Under the pieces are notes generated by a model, which was not told the DNA's origin, searched no databases, and saw only the letters and a list, made by a program, of their open reading frames with translations. Both the position numbers and the translations under genes were made by a program. Shown piece by piece: positions 28,010 through 37,956 of a stretch of DNA of 64,000 nt. The stretch's first letter is position 1. Each line of letters begins with the position of its first letter. Source of the DNA: Thermohalobaculum sp965247385 (GTDB lineage: Bacteria; Pseudomonadota; Alphaproteobacteria; Rhodobacterales; Rhodobacteraceae); contig CBDFHG010000007.1 of the NCBI GenBank assembly GCA_965247385.1, positions 930,001 through 994,000 on the forward strand, read 5' to 3'.

Positions 28010-31000
28010 ATGATCAACGATGGCGGTTTCTTGTCCGACCTCTTGGCACGGCCCTGGGCGCCGGATGCGAAACATGGTTTCCAGCCGGTCGGGTTGTTTG
28101 TTGGCAAGGGGGCGAATGCGATCGAGGTCGCTGTTGCGCGGTCGCCTGGCGCCCCGACGCGAGCCGCACTTCTGGAGTGCTGGAAGGGCCGCCGAGGCGG
28201 TCGCGCAGCGCCTGTGCTGCTCATTGTGCTGCACCCGGGCGGCACGGCGCTTTGCGGTGCCTCCGGCGAGGAGCCGCCAGTCTACCCGAAGACAGATGCC
28301 GGGCAGGTCGAGCGCCTCTGTCGCGAGGCCCTCGAACAGCCCGACCGGCACGCCGCGCTCCGTTTCCTCGCGCAGGCGCTGCCATCCCTGGAGACGGCGT
28401 TGCCGGGGCTGAACAATGAGGGGCTGGTGGCGCTGCACGAATTACAGCATGGCACACCGGGGCGACCGGACTGGGCCGAGGCTAAACGCAAGGCAACCGG
28501 GGCTCTCGGCAAACGTGATGTCGACCTGCTGGACGCGCTCGGTTTCCAGGTTGAGCGCATCGATAACCTGACCAGTCTGCTACGCAGCGGCGACCGGCGC
28601 ACGGCTCTCGCGGTGATGTTGCGCGATAGCGAGTCACACGAGGCTGGCACCCCTCGCTTCAACAACCTGTCCCCGGTAAACTACGCACTCACCAAGGCGG
28701 ACGCTGAGAATTTGCCCTGGGTGGTTCTGGTCCAGGGCAACCGGTTGCGACTCTATTCAACTGCCTTCGATACCGGCGTCGGTCGGCGGGGGCGCACGGA
28801 AACCTACATCGAATGCCAGCCGTCGCTGCTGTCCGACGAGCATCTGTCCTATCTCTGGCTGCTCTATTCCGCCGATGCTCTGGCGGCGGACGGAAGCCTG
28901 AAGCAAATCCTGGCGGATTCGCAGCGGTTCGCCGGCGATCTCGCCGAGCGCCTGCGCGAGCGCATCTACGATCAGGTCGTTCCGGAACTGGCGCAAGGCA
29001 TCGCCGCCGCCCGGAGCATCGAGAGCCCAACTCCCGAAGACCTCGAGCGCACCTACGAAATGGCGCTGACGGTCCTGTTCCGACTGCTGTTCATCGCCTA
29101 TGCCGAGGACCGCGACCTGCTGCCCTACCGTTTCAACGACGCCTACCGGCGACGCTCACTGAAGCAGAAGGCGCAGGAACTCGCCGAATGCGTCGCCAGA
29201 GGGACGCCGGTCGCCGCGGGCAACTCCCACTGGCATGAGGTGGCGCTGCTTTGGCAAGCGGTGGCCGAGGGCAACCGCGAATGGGGCGTGCCCGCCTACG
29301 ATGGCGGTCTGTTCACCAGCGATGCCGCAGTCTCCGCCTCCGGCGCGGCGCTGGCAGACATCGCACTGCCCAACGAGACCTTCGAGTCCGCGCTGCGCGG
29401 CCTGCTGGTGATCGAGACGCCTGAGGATATGCCCGGACCGGTCGATTTCCGCTCGCTCGGCGTGCGCGAGTTCGGCACCGTCTACGAGGGGCTGCTGGAG
29501 TCGGAACTGGCGCTCGCCGACACGGACCTGACGCTCAACCGGCAGGGCGCTTATGTGCCCGCCCAGCCTGGCGGCGCGGTGGCGGTCGCCAAGGGCGAGA
29601 TCTACCTCCACAACCGTTCCGGCGCGCGGAAATCGTCGGGCAGCTACTACACCAAGCATTTCGCGGTGGAGCATCTGCTTGACGGTGCGCTGGAACCGGC
29701 GCTGGCTGATCATTTCGCTCGGCTCGCCCGGCTGGACGACACCGACGCGGCGGAGGCGTTCTTCGACTTCCGGGTTGCCGACATCGCCATGGGGTCCGGC
29801 CATTTCCTGATCGCGGCGATCGATCGCATCGAAAAGGGCATGGCGAACTTCTTGGTGGATCGCGATCTTCCCGGCGTGCGGGCGGAACTGTTAGCACTTC
29901 GCGATGCGGCGGTCCGAGAGCTGGGAGAACTGGCCGACGCGGCAACGATCGAGGACGGCCAGCTGCTGCGCCGGCTGATCGCCCGGCGCTGCATCTACGG
30001 GGTCGACCTCAACGCGCTCTCGGTGCAGCTCGCGCGGCTCGCCGTCTGGATTCACACCTTTGTACCGGGGCTGCCTCTGTCGGTATTGGATCACACTCTG
30101 GTGCGCGGCAACTCACTGGTCGGGGTCGGAACGGTCGACGAAATCCGGAAGAAGTTCGAGGAGACGACTGGCACATTGTTCGCCGTCGATGCCGAGAGCC
30201 TGCTGGGCGAGGCGGCCAAACCGCTCAACAGGCTGGCCAGGATCAACGACGCAACGCTGGCGGACATCGCGGCCGCCCGTGAGGCAATCCGGGAGGCACA
30301 GCAAGCCATCCGCAGCACTGCCTTGCTCTGCGACCTGATCGCCGCCCAGCCGATCTCGAAAGATCCCAGGGTCGTCGGCTTCCCGTTCGAGGACTGGGAG
30401 CGACTATCGGGTGACCTGATGACGGTTTCCGTTCACAACGCCGCACAGCAGGACCTGGCGGACCTCCATGCCCTGCATTTCCCCATTGCATTTCCCGAGG
30501 TGTTCCTGCGCCAACGGCCGGGCTTCGACGTGATCCTAGGCAACCCGCCGTGGCAGGAGGCAACGGTGGAAGAGCACGCGTTCTGGGCGCGCCATTTCCC
30601 GGGTTTGCGCTCAATGTTGCAACGTGAGCAGGAGGCGGAAAAGGTGCGGCTGCGCGAGGAGCGGCCCGATCTCGTTGCGGTATATGAGACGGAGCTGGCG
30701 GAGATGGAGCGAGTGCGCAAGGCGCTTGTGGGCGGCGCCTATCCTGGGATGGGAACCGGCGACCCCGACCTCTACAAGGCGTTCTGCTGGAGGTTCTGGC
30801 ACCTGACAGCGGCCGAAGGCGGACGTATCGGCGTTGTGCTGCCGCGTAGTGCTCTCGCCGCCAAGGGCTCGACGGACTTCCGGCTCGCGATATTCAGCGG
30901 CTCAGAGAGTGTAGATGTTACGATGCTTCTCAACCGGGCGGGCTGGGTTTTCGACGAGGCCGAGCATCGCTACACGATCGCACTCGTCGCCATCGCCCAC

Positions 31001-32041
31001 GGTACGCCCGAAGAGAGCTCGATCCGCCTACGGGGGCCATTTGCGTCGTTGGCGGCTTTTTCCGCAAGCGTCCGGAATCCCGCCGCTTTGTTTGACCATG
31101 ATCAGGTTTTGGCATGGAACGATTCCGCTTCCCTGCCGCTCTTGCCGACGGAGAACTCGGCTGAGGTGTTCGCGCAGCTCAGAAAGGCGCCTCGGATCGA
31201 TTTGAACCTTGAAGGTCAGTGGCGCGCGCGCCCAGATTCCGAACTTCACGCGACGGCCCAAAAACCGCTCATGGACCTCGAAAGTGAGGATTGCCCTGAC
31301 GGGTTCTGGCCGGTTTACAAGGGCGCGTCCTTCGACCTATGGAACCCCGACACCGGCACCTACTACGCCTGGGCCGACCCCGAGCCTGCCCTGCAATGGA
31401 TTGGGAACAAGCGTATCCGTGCTGGCAAGAGCCACCACGACAGCGCGCATCGCGAGCTTCCCCTTGCATACCTGCGCGACCGATCGACCCTGCCCTGCTT
31501 CGCGCCAAGGGTGGCCTTCCGGGACGTGTCCAATCGCACCAATCAGCGAACAGTGATCGCCTGTCTTTTGCCGCCCGAGGTGTTCGTCGGAAATCAGGCT
31601 CCCTATTTGCTGTGGCCACGGGGAGACGAGAAGGATCAAGCCTTCCTTGTCGGGATATTGTCATCGATCCCGCTTGACTGGTACGCGCGACGGTTCGTAG
31701 AGACGCACGTCAACTACTTCGTCTTCAATCCGTTCCCCGTGCCCCGTCCCGCTTGCGACGATGCAGGGTGGCAACGCGTTGTCGCTCTGGCCGGCCGCCT
31801 CGCCTGTCCCGACGACCGCTTCGCCGCATGGGCCGAGGCTGTCGGCGTCGATTGCGGACCACTTGCCGACGACGAGAAGGAGGATATGATCCACGAGCTC
31901 GACGCCGTGGTCGCTCATCTCTACGGCCTCAGCGAGCCGCAACTCGCCCACATCTTCGAGACCTTTCACGTGGGCTGGAATTACGAGGACCGGCTGAACG
32001 GCGTACTGGGGCACTACCACGCCTGGTCAGGCAGGAGTTGA
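28010..32041 (+). CDS. Eco57I-type N6-adenine DNA methyltransferase (type IIG/DrmMI-like)
   Basis: A 1343-residue protein. SAM-binding motif I is DIAMGSGHF (residues 591-599), preceded by the family motif GSYYTKHF. The catalytic motif IV is NPPW (845-848), which marks an adenine-N6 methyltransferase. RRCIYGVDLNALSVQLA is the expected next block. The ~480 N-terminal residues hold an RFxIxFxxxED-like segment (LLFIAYAEDRDLLPY) but no certain PD-(D/E)xK nuclease core was found. The C-terminal ~350 residues are a probable target-recognition domain. The helicase gene starts one base after the stop, so they are co-translated. Size and setting resemble DISARM DrmMI or type IIG enzymes; in this cassette cleavage would have to come from the partners. 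Confidence 0.85.
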   Translation: MINDGGFLSDLLARPWAPDAKHGFQPVGLFVGKGANAIEVAVARSPGAPTRAALLECWKGRRGGRAAPVLLIVLHPGGTALCGASGEEPPVYPKTDAGQVERLCREALEQPDRHAALRFLAQALPSLETALPGLNNEGLVALHELQHGTPGRPDWAEAKRKATGALGKRDVDLLDALGFQVERIDNLTSLLRSGDRRTALAVMLRDSESHEAGTPRFNNLSPVNYALTKADAENLPWVVLVQGNRLRLYSTAFDTGVGRRGRTETYIECQPSLLSDEHLSYLWLLYSADALAADGSLKQILADSQRFAGDLAERLRERIYDQVVPELAQGIAAARSIESPTPEDLERTYEMALTVLFRLLFIAYAEDRDLLPYRFNDAYRRRSLKQKAQELAECVARGTPVAAGNSHWHEVALLWQAVAEGNREWGVPAYDGGLFTSDAAVSASGAALADIALPNETFESALRGLLVIETPEDMPGPVDFRSLGVREFGTVYEGLLESELALADTDLTLNRQGAYVPAQPGGAVAVAKGEIYLHNRSGARKSSGSYYTKHFAVEHLLDGALEPALADHFARLARLDDTDAAEAFFDFRVADIAMGSGHFLIAAIDRIEKGMANFLVDRDLPGVRAELLALRDAAVRELGELADAATIEDGQLLRRLIARRCIYGVDLNALSVQLARLAVWIHTFVPGLPLSVLDHTLVRGNSLVGVGTVDEIRKKFEETTGTLFAVDAESLLGEAAKPLNRLARINDATLADIAAAREAIREAQQAIRSTALLCDLIAAQPISKDPRVVGFPFEDWERLSGDLMTVSVHNAAQQDLADLHALHFPIAFPEVFLRQRPGFDVILGNPPWQEATVEEHAFWARHFPGLRSMLQREQEAEKVRLREERPDLVAVYETELAEMERVRKALVGGAYPGMGTGDPDLYKAFCWRFWHLTAAEGGRIGVVLPRSALAAKGSTDFRLAIFSGSESVDVTMLLNRAGWVFDEAEHRYTIALVAIAHGTPEESSIRLRGPFASLAAFSASVRNPAALFDHDQVLAWNDSASLPLLPTENSAEVFAQLRKAPRIDLNLEGQWRARPDSELHATAQKPLMDLESEDCPDGFWPVYKGASFDLWNPDTGTYYAWADPEPALQWIGNKRIRAGKSHHDSAHRELPLAYLRDRSTLPCFAPRVAFRDVSNRTNQRTVIACLLPPEVFVGNQAPYLLWPRGDEKDQAFLVGILSSIPLDWYARRFVETHVNYFVFNPFPVPRPACDDAGWQRVVALAGRLACPDDRFAAWAEAVGVDCGPLADDEKEDMIHELDAVVAHLYGLSEPQLAHIFETFHVGWNYEDRLNGVLGHYHAWSGRS

Positions 32042-32042
32042 G

Positions 32043-35000
32043 ATGAGCAAGCCTGACTTCATCGACAACCGAAACGGCAACACCCTGGCGCAGGCGCTGG
32101 GCACCGTGCTGAACGTCGACGCAGGCGGCGAGTTCGGCGAGGTGGTCGCGCCGCCGGATCAGGTTCGTATCGCCACGGCGTATTTCAGCCCCGCCGGCTT
32201 CGCCCAGATCGCCGATCACCTTTTGCCTGTACCCGAGGTGCGACTGATGCTTGGCACCGATCTGGCGGCGGGCGCGCTTGAGGAGCGCAAGCCGTTGGGC
32301 GAGACCCCGGCGATATTCGAACGCCGGCGCATGCAGGCGGGATTGCACCGGCTGGACGACGCGCTCCGCCGCGAACGCGACCATATGCCGTTCACCCGGG
32401 CGAGCGGCGCGGCGCTCCGCAAACTGATCGACGCGCTTCGCGCCGGCAACATGGAGGTGAAGCGCTACGAGAAGGCTTTCCTGCATGCCAAAGCATACAT
32501 CTTCACGTCGGCCGACGGCGCCTATGGCAAGCCGGAGGGCATCATCGCCGGGTCGTCAAACCTGACCGGCGCCGGGATGACCCGGAACCTGGAACTGAAC
32601 CTGGGTCGTTACGAGCGTCCGATCGTCGAACAGGCGCGGCAATGGTTCGACGATTTGTGGGACGAGGCCGAACCCTACGATCTGGCGGTTGTGTTCGAGG
32701 AGGTGTTCCGGCCGCGAACGCCTTGGGAAATCTTCATCCGGGTGCTGTGGCAGCTCTATGGCGACGAGGTCGAGGAGGACGCGGAGGCGGACCAGAACCT
32801 GCCGCTGACCAGTTTCCAGAAGCATGGCGTCGCCCGTGCCCTCAGGCTGATCCGCGATACCGGCGGTGCCATCGTCGCCGACGAGGTGGGCCTGGGCAAA
32901 ACCTTCATCGCCGGCGAGGTGCTGCAACTCTATCGCGAGCACCGCCAGCGCGCATTGCTGATCTGCCCGGCAGCGCTACGCGACACCACCTGGAAGAAAT
33001 TTTTGACCCGCTTCCAGCTGTTCGTTGAATGCCTGTCTTACGAGGAATTGGCGAACGACATCCAACTGCGGGACGCGCGACGGCCGGACGCAAATCAGGA
33101 AAAACTGCAACGGCTGCTCGACGAATATCAGCTCGTCGTCGTTGACGAGGCGCACAACTACCGCAACCCGGATGCGCCAACCAGGGCGGCGGCACTGCGG
33201 CGGCTGCTGTTCGGACGCCGGCGCGACCTGCTGTTGCTGACGGCGACGCCGGTCAACAATTCGCTGTGGGACCTCTATCACCTGATCCGCTTTTTCCTGC
33301 GCCAGGACGCGCATCTCGCGGACCGTGGCATCCTGTCGATCCGCGAACGCTTCGAGCGCGCCATGCGCGAGGACCCATCAAGCCTGAGCCCCGACGTGCT
33401 CTATCCCATCATCGACGCGACGACGGTGAAACGCACCCGGCAGTTCGTAAAGAAGCACTACTCTGGCGACACCATCGTCGGCCCGGACGGCAAGCCGCAA
33501 CCCATCGTGTTCCCCAAGCCGAGGGCGATTACTGTCCGCTATGACCTCGACGACCTGCTCCCCGATTTCTTCGACATGCTGGAAGATGCGCTCGATCCGG
33601 ATAGCGAGGGCGCCATCGCCTTTGCACGCTATATGCCGGATGCCTATCTGCTGGGTGGAGGCGATGCAGAGGAGGAAGCGCGCGGACGCGCGGCGGTCGG
33701 GCTGTTGCGGTCCGGCCTGTTGAAACGCTTCGAATCCTCGGCCTTCGCCTTCGGCAACACTGTCAGGAAGATGGTCGAACAGCATGGCACCTTTCTCGAC
33801 GCCCTGGACGCAGGCCATGTCGTAACCACGGCGTTCATGAAGGAGATCTCGGGCGACGACGATGCCCTGTTCGAAGAACTGTCAGCGACCGAGCACCGGA
33901 CGGACGCCTCGCTATACGATACCAAAGCGTTGCGTGCGGCAGTGGAGCGCGACCGCGACCTGTTGCAGGCCCTGGCGGACGAGGCGGCGGCAATCACGCC
34001 GGACCGCGACCCGAAGCTGAAGGCCCTGGCAAACGCACTTGTCGCGATAGCGAAGCAGGCGGAAGGTGAAGCGACCGACGCCATCGACGAGACGCAAAAG
34101 CGCAAGGTGCTGGTGTTCTCGTTTTTCGAGGATACCGTCGAATGGATAAGGGATTTTCTCAAAGCCGAGCTTGGCGGGAACCCTGACCTGGCAAAATATC
34201 TGGGCCGCATGGTTGCCGTCAGCGGATCAGGCGATCTTGCCGATGTCTCGCGGCAGCAGGCAGTGCAGGGCTTCGCACCGATTTCGATGGAGGCGCCGGC
34301 CGGGCAGGATGCCGACCTTTACGACCTCCTGATCTCCACCGACGTGCTGGCAGAAGGCGTAAACCTCCAGCAGTGCCGCCACATTATCAACTTCGACATG
34401 CCCTGGAACCCGATGCGCCTGGTGCAGCGGCACGGCCGGATTGACCGCATCGGCAGCCTGCACAGAAGGGCCTACATGCGGACGATTTTCCCGGTCGATC
34501 GTCTCGATCAGCTCCTAAACCTGGAGCAGCGTATTCTCGACAAGCTGGCGCTGGCCGCGGCCAGCGTCGGCGTCGCCGCACCCATTGAGGGAGCGGCGCA
34601 TGGCTCGCAGGTGTTCACGGAAACGCGCGACGAGATCGAGAAGCTGCTGGAAGAGGACGCATCCCTCTATGAGCGCGGCGGAACCGCCAGCGCGGCGCAG
34701 TCCGGCGAGGAGTACAGGCAGACCCTTCGAAAGGCGCTTGAGCAGGACCGGGACCGCATCGTGCGCCTCCCCTGGAAAGTGGGCTCGGGGATGGTGAAGG
34801 GGGCGCGCCGTGGTGTGTTCTTTTGCGCGGTGGCGGGCGAGCGAACGTACCTGCGCTTCGTTGCGGCAGATGAGGATTGGCGCGTGGCGACTGAGGACGA
34901 CGCCATCGCGAGGGAGATGGGAACCTGCCTGCGGCTGATCGAATGCGAGGCGGACACGCCAACCTGGTACCCCGATGCATTGCAGGAGCGCGTTTATGAC

Positions 35001-35414
35001 TTCTGGGAGGTCGCACAGCAAGACATCTGGGCGGACTGGATGCGGGAAACCGATCCGGCCAACCTTCAGCCTAAAGTTCGGCCGCTCAATCATCGTGTCG
35101 CAGAGTTCATCCGCACCAACCCACCGCTGGACATGGCAGAGGACCGCGTGACCAGGACGCTGGATATTCTGGAATCTCCCTGGCCGCGGCGCGAGGAGAT
35201 GATGCTGCGGGACTGGTTCGCGTCCGAGGGGCATGAAGGAACCGAACTCTCGCGTTTCCTGATCGAGCACATCCTTGACACTGGCCTCGAACCAGTTGAG
35301 CCTCCGCCGTTGCTGCCGCCAATCGCGCAAGAGGATATTGAGCTTCTGTGCTGGATGGGTATCGAGGCCGAGGGCACCACCTCAGACGTCAGTGCTATAG
35401 ACCAACCTGCATGA
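32043..35414 (+). CDS. PLD-nuclease/SNF2-type helicase fusion protein
   Basis: A 1123-residue protein. Residues ~60-200 form a phospholipase-D-like nuclease module with H148-x-K150 (LHAKAYIF) and GSSNLTGAG from 170, a single HKD half-site, so it may act as a dimer. A superfamily-2 helicase follows: Walker A DEVGLGKT (280-287), DEAH at 368-371, LLTATPVNNSLWDL, and in the second lobe VLAEGVNLQQC and QRHGRIDRIG (795-804). The ~250 C-terminal residues are of unknown fold. It directly follows the methyltransferase gene (1 base) and precedes the DUF262 gene (13 bases). It would translocate on DNA and cut unmodified invaders, in the manner of DISARM DrmD plus DrmC; this role is inferred. Confidence 0.85.
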   Translation: MSKPDFIDNRNGNTLAQALGTVLNVDAGGEFGEVVAPPDQVRIATAYFSPAGFAQIADHLLPVPEVRLMLGTDLAAGALEERKPLGETPAIFERRRMQAGLHRLDDALRRERDHMPFTRASGAALRKLIDALRAGNMEVKRYEKAFLHAKAYIFTSADGAYGKPEGIIAGSSNLTGAGMTRNLELNLGRYERPIVEQARQWFDDLWDEAEPYDLAVVFEEVFRPRTPWEIFIRVLWQLYGDEVEEDAEADQNLPLTSFQKHGVARALRLIRDTGGAIVADEVGLGKTFIAGEVLQLYREHRQRALLICPAALRDTTWKKFLTRFQLFVECLSYEELANDIQLRDARRPDANQEKLQRLLDEYQLVVVDEAHNYRNPDAPTRAAALRRLLFGRRRDLLLLTATPVNNSLWDLYHLIRFFLRQDAHLADRGILSIRERFERAMREDPSSLSPDVLYPIIDATTVKRTRQFVKKHYSGDTIVGPDGKPQPIVFPKPRAITVRYDLDDLLPDFFDMLEDALDPDSEGAIAFARYMPDAYLLGGGDAEEEARGRAAVGLLRSGLLKRFESSAFAFGNTVRKMVEQHGTFLDALDAGHVVTTAFMKEISGDDDALFEELSATEHRTDASLYDTKALRAAVERDRDLLQALADEAAAITPDRDPKLKALANALVAIAKQAEGEATDAIDETQKRKVLVFSFFEDTVEWIRDFLKAELGGNPDLAKYLGRMVAVSGSGDLADVSRQQAVQGFAPISMEAPAGQDADLYDLLISTDVLAEGVNLQQCRHIINFDMPWNPMRLVQRHGRIDRIGSLHRRAYMRTIFPVDRLDQLLNLEQRILDKLALAAASVGVAAPIEGAAHGSQVFTETRDEIEKLLEEDASLYERGGTASAAQSGEEYRQTLRKALEQDRDRIVRLPWKVGSGMVKGARRGVFFCAVAGERTYLRFVAADEDWRVATEDDAIAREMGTCLRLIECEADTPTWYPDALQERVYDFWEVAQQDIWADWMRETDPANLQPKVRPLNHRVAEFIRTNPPLDMAEDRVTRTLDILESPWPRREEMMLRDWFASEGHEGTELSRFLIEHILDTGLEPVEPPPLLPPIAQEDIELLCWMGIEAEGTTSDVSAIDQPA

Positions 35415-35427
35415 AAAGGGCACCTGA

Positions 35428-37382
35428 ATGAAGATTTCAACGATCTTGGACCATATCGATAACGGGCACATGGCCCTGCCGGAGTTTCAACGAGGTTATG
35501 TCTGGAGTCGCGACCAGGTGCGCGGGCTGTTCGCGTCTCTCTATCGACGTCACCCGGTCGGTTCTTTGCTGGTCTGGGCAACCGAAGCAAAAACTGCGAG
35601 CCATCGCGGCGATGACCAGCTTGCCGGCGGCATTGTGAAACTTCTCCTCGATGGACAACAGCGAATGACGTCGATCTACGGCGTCGTGCGCGGAAAACCC
35701 CCAGCATTTTTCGACGGCAACACAAAGATGTTCACCGGGCTTCAATTCCACCTCGAGGACGAAACGTTCGAGTTCTATCAGCCCGTGAAGATGCGAGACG
35801 ATCAGCTTTGGATCGATGTTTCGAAGCTCATGAAGTTCGGACAAACCGGATTGGGAAAATTGGGGCTTCCCTCGGCGGAATCCCGGGAAATGCCGAGAAG
35901 CTCCCCATCTATATCGGCCGCCTCACTCGATTGCTCGGTATCACGGAAGTCGACCTGCATATCGAGGAAGTTACGGGCGCCGATAAAACGGTCGATATCG
36001 TCGTCGACATCTTCAACAAGGTGAACAGCGGTGGAACCAAGCTCTCGAAGGGCGATCTTGCACTCGCGAAGATTTGTGCCGATTGGCCCCAGGCACGGGA
36101 AGAGATGAAAGGGAAGCTGAAGACCTGGAACAGCGCCGGGTATGATTTCAACCTCGACTGGTTGCTCCGCTCTGTCAATACGACCCTGACCGGAGAGGCA
36201 AAGTTTCTCTACCTGCATGATCAGTCAGCGGAGGACATCCAGAACGGGCTCTACCGCGCGACCAAGCATATCGAGCAATGCCTCAATCTGATCGCCGGGC
36301 GGCTCGGCCTTGATCATGCGCGAGTGTTCTTCGGGCGCTTCGCTGTGCCTGTGATAGTCCGCTACATGGATCAAAAAGGCGCGGCGCTTAGCGAAGTTGA
36401 GCGCGACAAACTGCTTTTCTGGTTTGCCCAAGCAGGCATGTGGGGGCGTTATTCGGCCTCGACCGAATCCTATATCGACAAGGATCTTGGCGCGCTGGAA
36501 GGCGAGGATGGTGGTATCGACAAGCTGCTCGAGCAGCTTCGCCTGTGGCATGGAGGCATGCGCGTAGAGCCCGGACATTTCACCGGCTGGAGCCTTGGTG
36601 CGCGCTTCTACCCTGTCCTGTACATGCTCACTCGAATGGGTGAGGCGCGGGACTGGGGAACCGGCATTCCCCTCAAATCGGCCCTCCTGGGCAAGATGAG
36701 CGCGCTCGAAGTCCACCACATCTTTCCGAAGGCACAACTCTACAAGCAGGACTACGCGCGATCGCAGGTCAACGCCGTCGCCAATTTCTGCTTCCTGACC
36801 AAGGACACGAACCTCAATATCAGCGATACCTTGCCGGAGGCGTATTTCCCGCAGATCGAGCAAAAGCATCCAGGCGCGCTCAAATCCCAGTGGATTCCCA
36901 TGGACGAGACGCTCTGGCGGACTGATCGCTACGAGGATTTCCTGGAAGCGCGCAAGGAGTTACTGGCGGCCGAGGCCAATCACCGCTTTGCCGAGCTTCT
37001 ACATGACGATGAAGGTTGGATCGCTGAAAGCGTAAGCATCACGGCCCCGTCGCAGTTGGCGCAAGTCGTTGGCGGCATCTCCAGCGAGGAAGAAGAAGCC
37101 GAACTTACCGACATCAATGCATGGACTGTAGATCAAGGGCTGCCCGAAGGCGTGATTGCGTTCGATCATGCCGACGAGGAAACCGGAGACCAGATTGCGA
37201 TATTCGACCTCGCCTGGCCAAACGGACTGCAAGAGGAGCTGTCGCAGCCGGTCGCTGTCCTCCTCAACGAGGGCGAGGAGACCATCGCATTGGCAAGCGC
37301 GGCGGGCTATCGCTGTTTCACCAGCGCGGCGATCTTCCAAGAATACGTGCGCAAGGAAATCCTCGTGGAACTCACCACCTGA
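35428..37382 (+). pseudogene. GmrSD-like DUF262/HNH protein, split by a -1 frameshift (pseudogene or programmed)
   Basis: The first frame (35428-36024) starts MKISTILDHIDNG and has PEFQRGYVW (18-26) and DGQQR (75-79), the nucleotide-binding signature of DUF262. The second frame (from about 35850 to 37382) carries IEEV…DIVVDIFNKVNSGGTKLSKGD and an HNH-type nuclease motif LEVHHIFPKAQLY, then LTKDTNLNISDTLPE, typical of the GmrD-like part. Type IV GmrSD enzymes cut modified DNA using NTP. The frames join by a -1 shift at 35853-35859 (GGGAAAA), giving about 650 residues. Without the shift only a ~198-residue DUF262 piece is made. It is the third gene of the island operon. Confidence 0.75.
35853..35906 (+). 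promoter_or_regulatory. Candidate -1 frameshift site: GGGAAAA heptamer plus stem-loop
   Basis: Read in the upstream frame the heptamer is G-GGA-AAA (35853-35859), a canonical X-XXY-YYZ slippery pattern. A -1 slip joins exactly to the downstream DUF262 frame (next residues IGASLGG). Two bases later a hairpin can form: GGGG, CTT and CTCGGC (35862-35876) pair with GCCGAG, AAG and CCCC (35892-35906), 13 pairs with small bulges. Spacing is shorter than the 5-8 bases usual for known sites. It could equally be a plain one-base deletion in a homopolymer. Confidence 0.4.
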
Positions 37383-37459
37383 GCCCCTATCGAAAGGGGC
37401 TTATATCGAATAGTCACATTTACCCCTTCATTTACCCTCACAGCGCCGAATTGTGAATG

Positions 37460-37493
37460 GCCGAAAAAACGCGCTACGTATCGTTTTTTCGGC
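37460..37493 (+). terminator. Rho-independent-type terminator of the defence operon
   Basis: A perfect 12-bp stem GCCGAAAAAACG / CGTTTTTTCGGC with a 10-base loop, 78 bases after the DUF262/HNH stop codon. The A-rich 5' arm and T-rich 3' arm suit termination on either strand. It marks the end of the three-gene transcript. Confidence 0.7.
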
Positions 37494-37606
37494 GCCCTTT
37501 GGCATATCAAATTCTTTGGTGATTTCAGACTTCGACGGCTGATATCCCTGAGATGGGAGTGTGATTTCGCGAGGTTTGTTATCCTTGTCTGCCATTTTGT
37601 TTCTCC

Positions 37607-37800
37607 CTATGCCGATTTTGGTATTTGCGGTTTTCGCCCAATAAAAAAGTCCTCGATAGTGTAAATCTGCACTTTGGGAACATCCATGAACCGTCCTGTG
37701 CTGGCGGCAGCGTTCCGCATTCCTGTCGTTACATGATCTTCAAAACATGATCCTCGCGCATCACGTCGAGGCAATCTCCGAAATAGAGCTTGTTTGACAT
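37607..37800 (-). pseudogene. DNA methyltransferase remnant with internal deletion
   Basis: The minus strand starts at 37800 with MSNKLYFGDCLDVMRE, the N-terminal signature of beta-class site-specific DNA methyltransferases (normally followed by DPPF). It then stops after 23 codons. In another frame the far C-terminal signature VPKVQIYTIEDFFIGRKPQI follows within 60 bases and ends at 37607. So the catalytic centre has been deleted and only the two ends remain. It shows that a second DNA-modification gene once stood next to the defence operon, in opposite orientation. Confidence 0.6.
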
Positions 37801-37956
37801 GATCACGCCACCAAATCGCGGTAGCGAAGCCGCTTGCCTTCCATTCCGGCGACAACCCCGCCCATTTGATCAATCAGTCAACGATTACGGGCTTGACGTG
37901 GAATTTGGGGAGCCTACCCCTTGCGACATGAAGACACCTCGGCCTTAGTGGAGAAG

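Noticed and set aside
28010..37382. Complete DISARM or BREX locus
   Set aside because: No DrmA, DrmB (DUF1998), separate DrmC, PglZ or BrxC/BrxL protein is present in the island; only a methylase, a PLD-helicase and a DUF262 protein are found.
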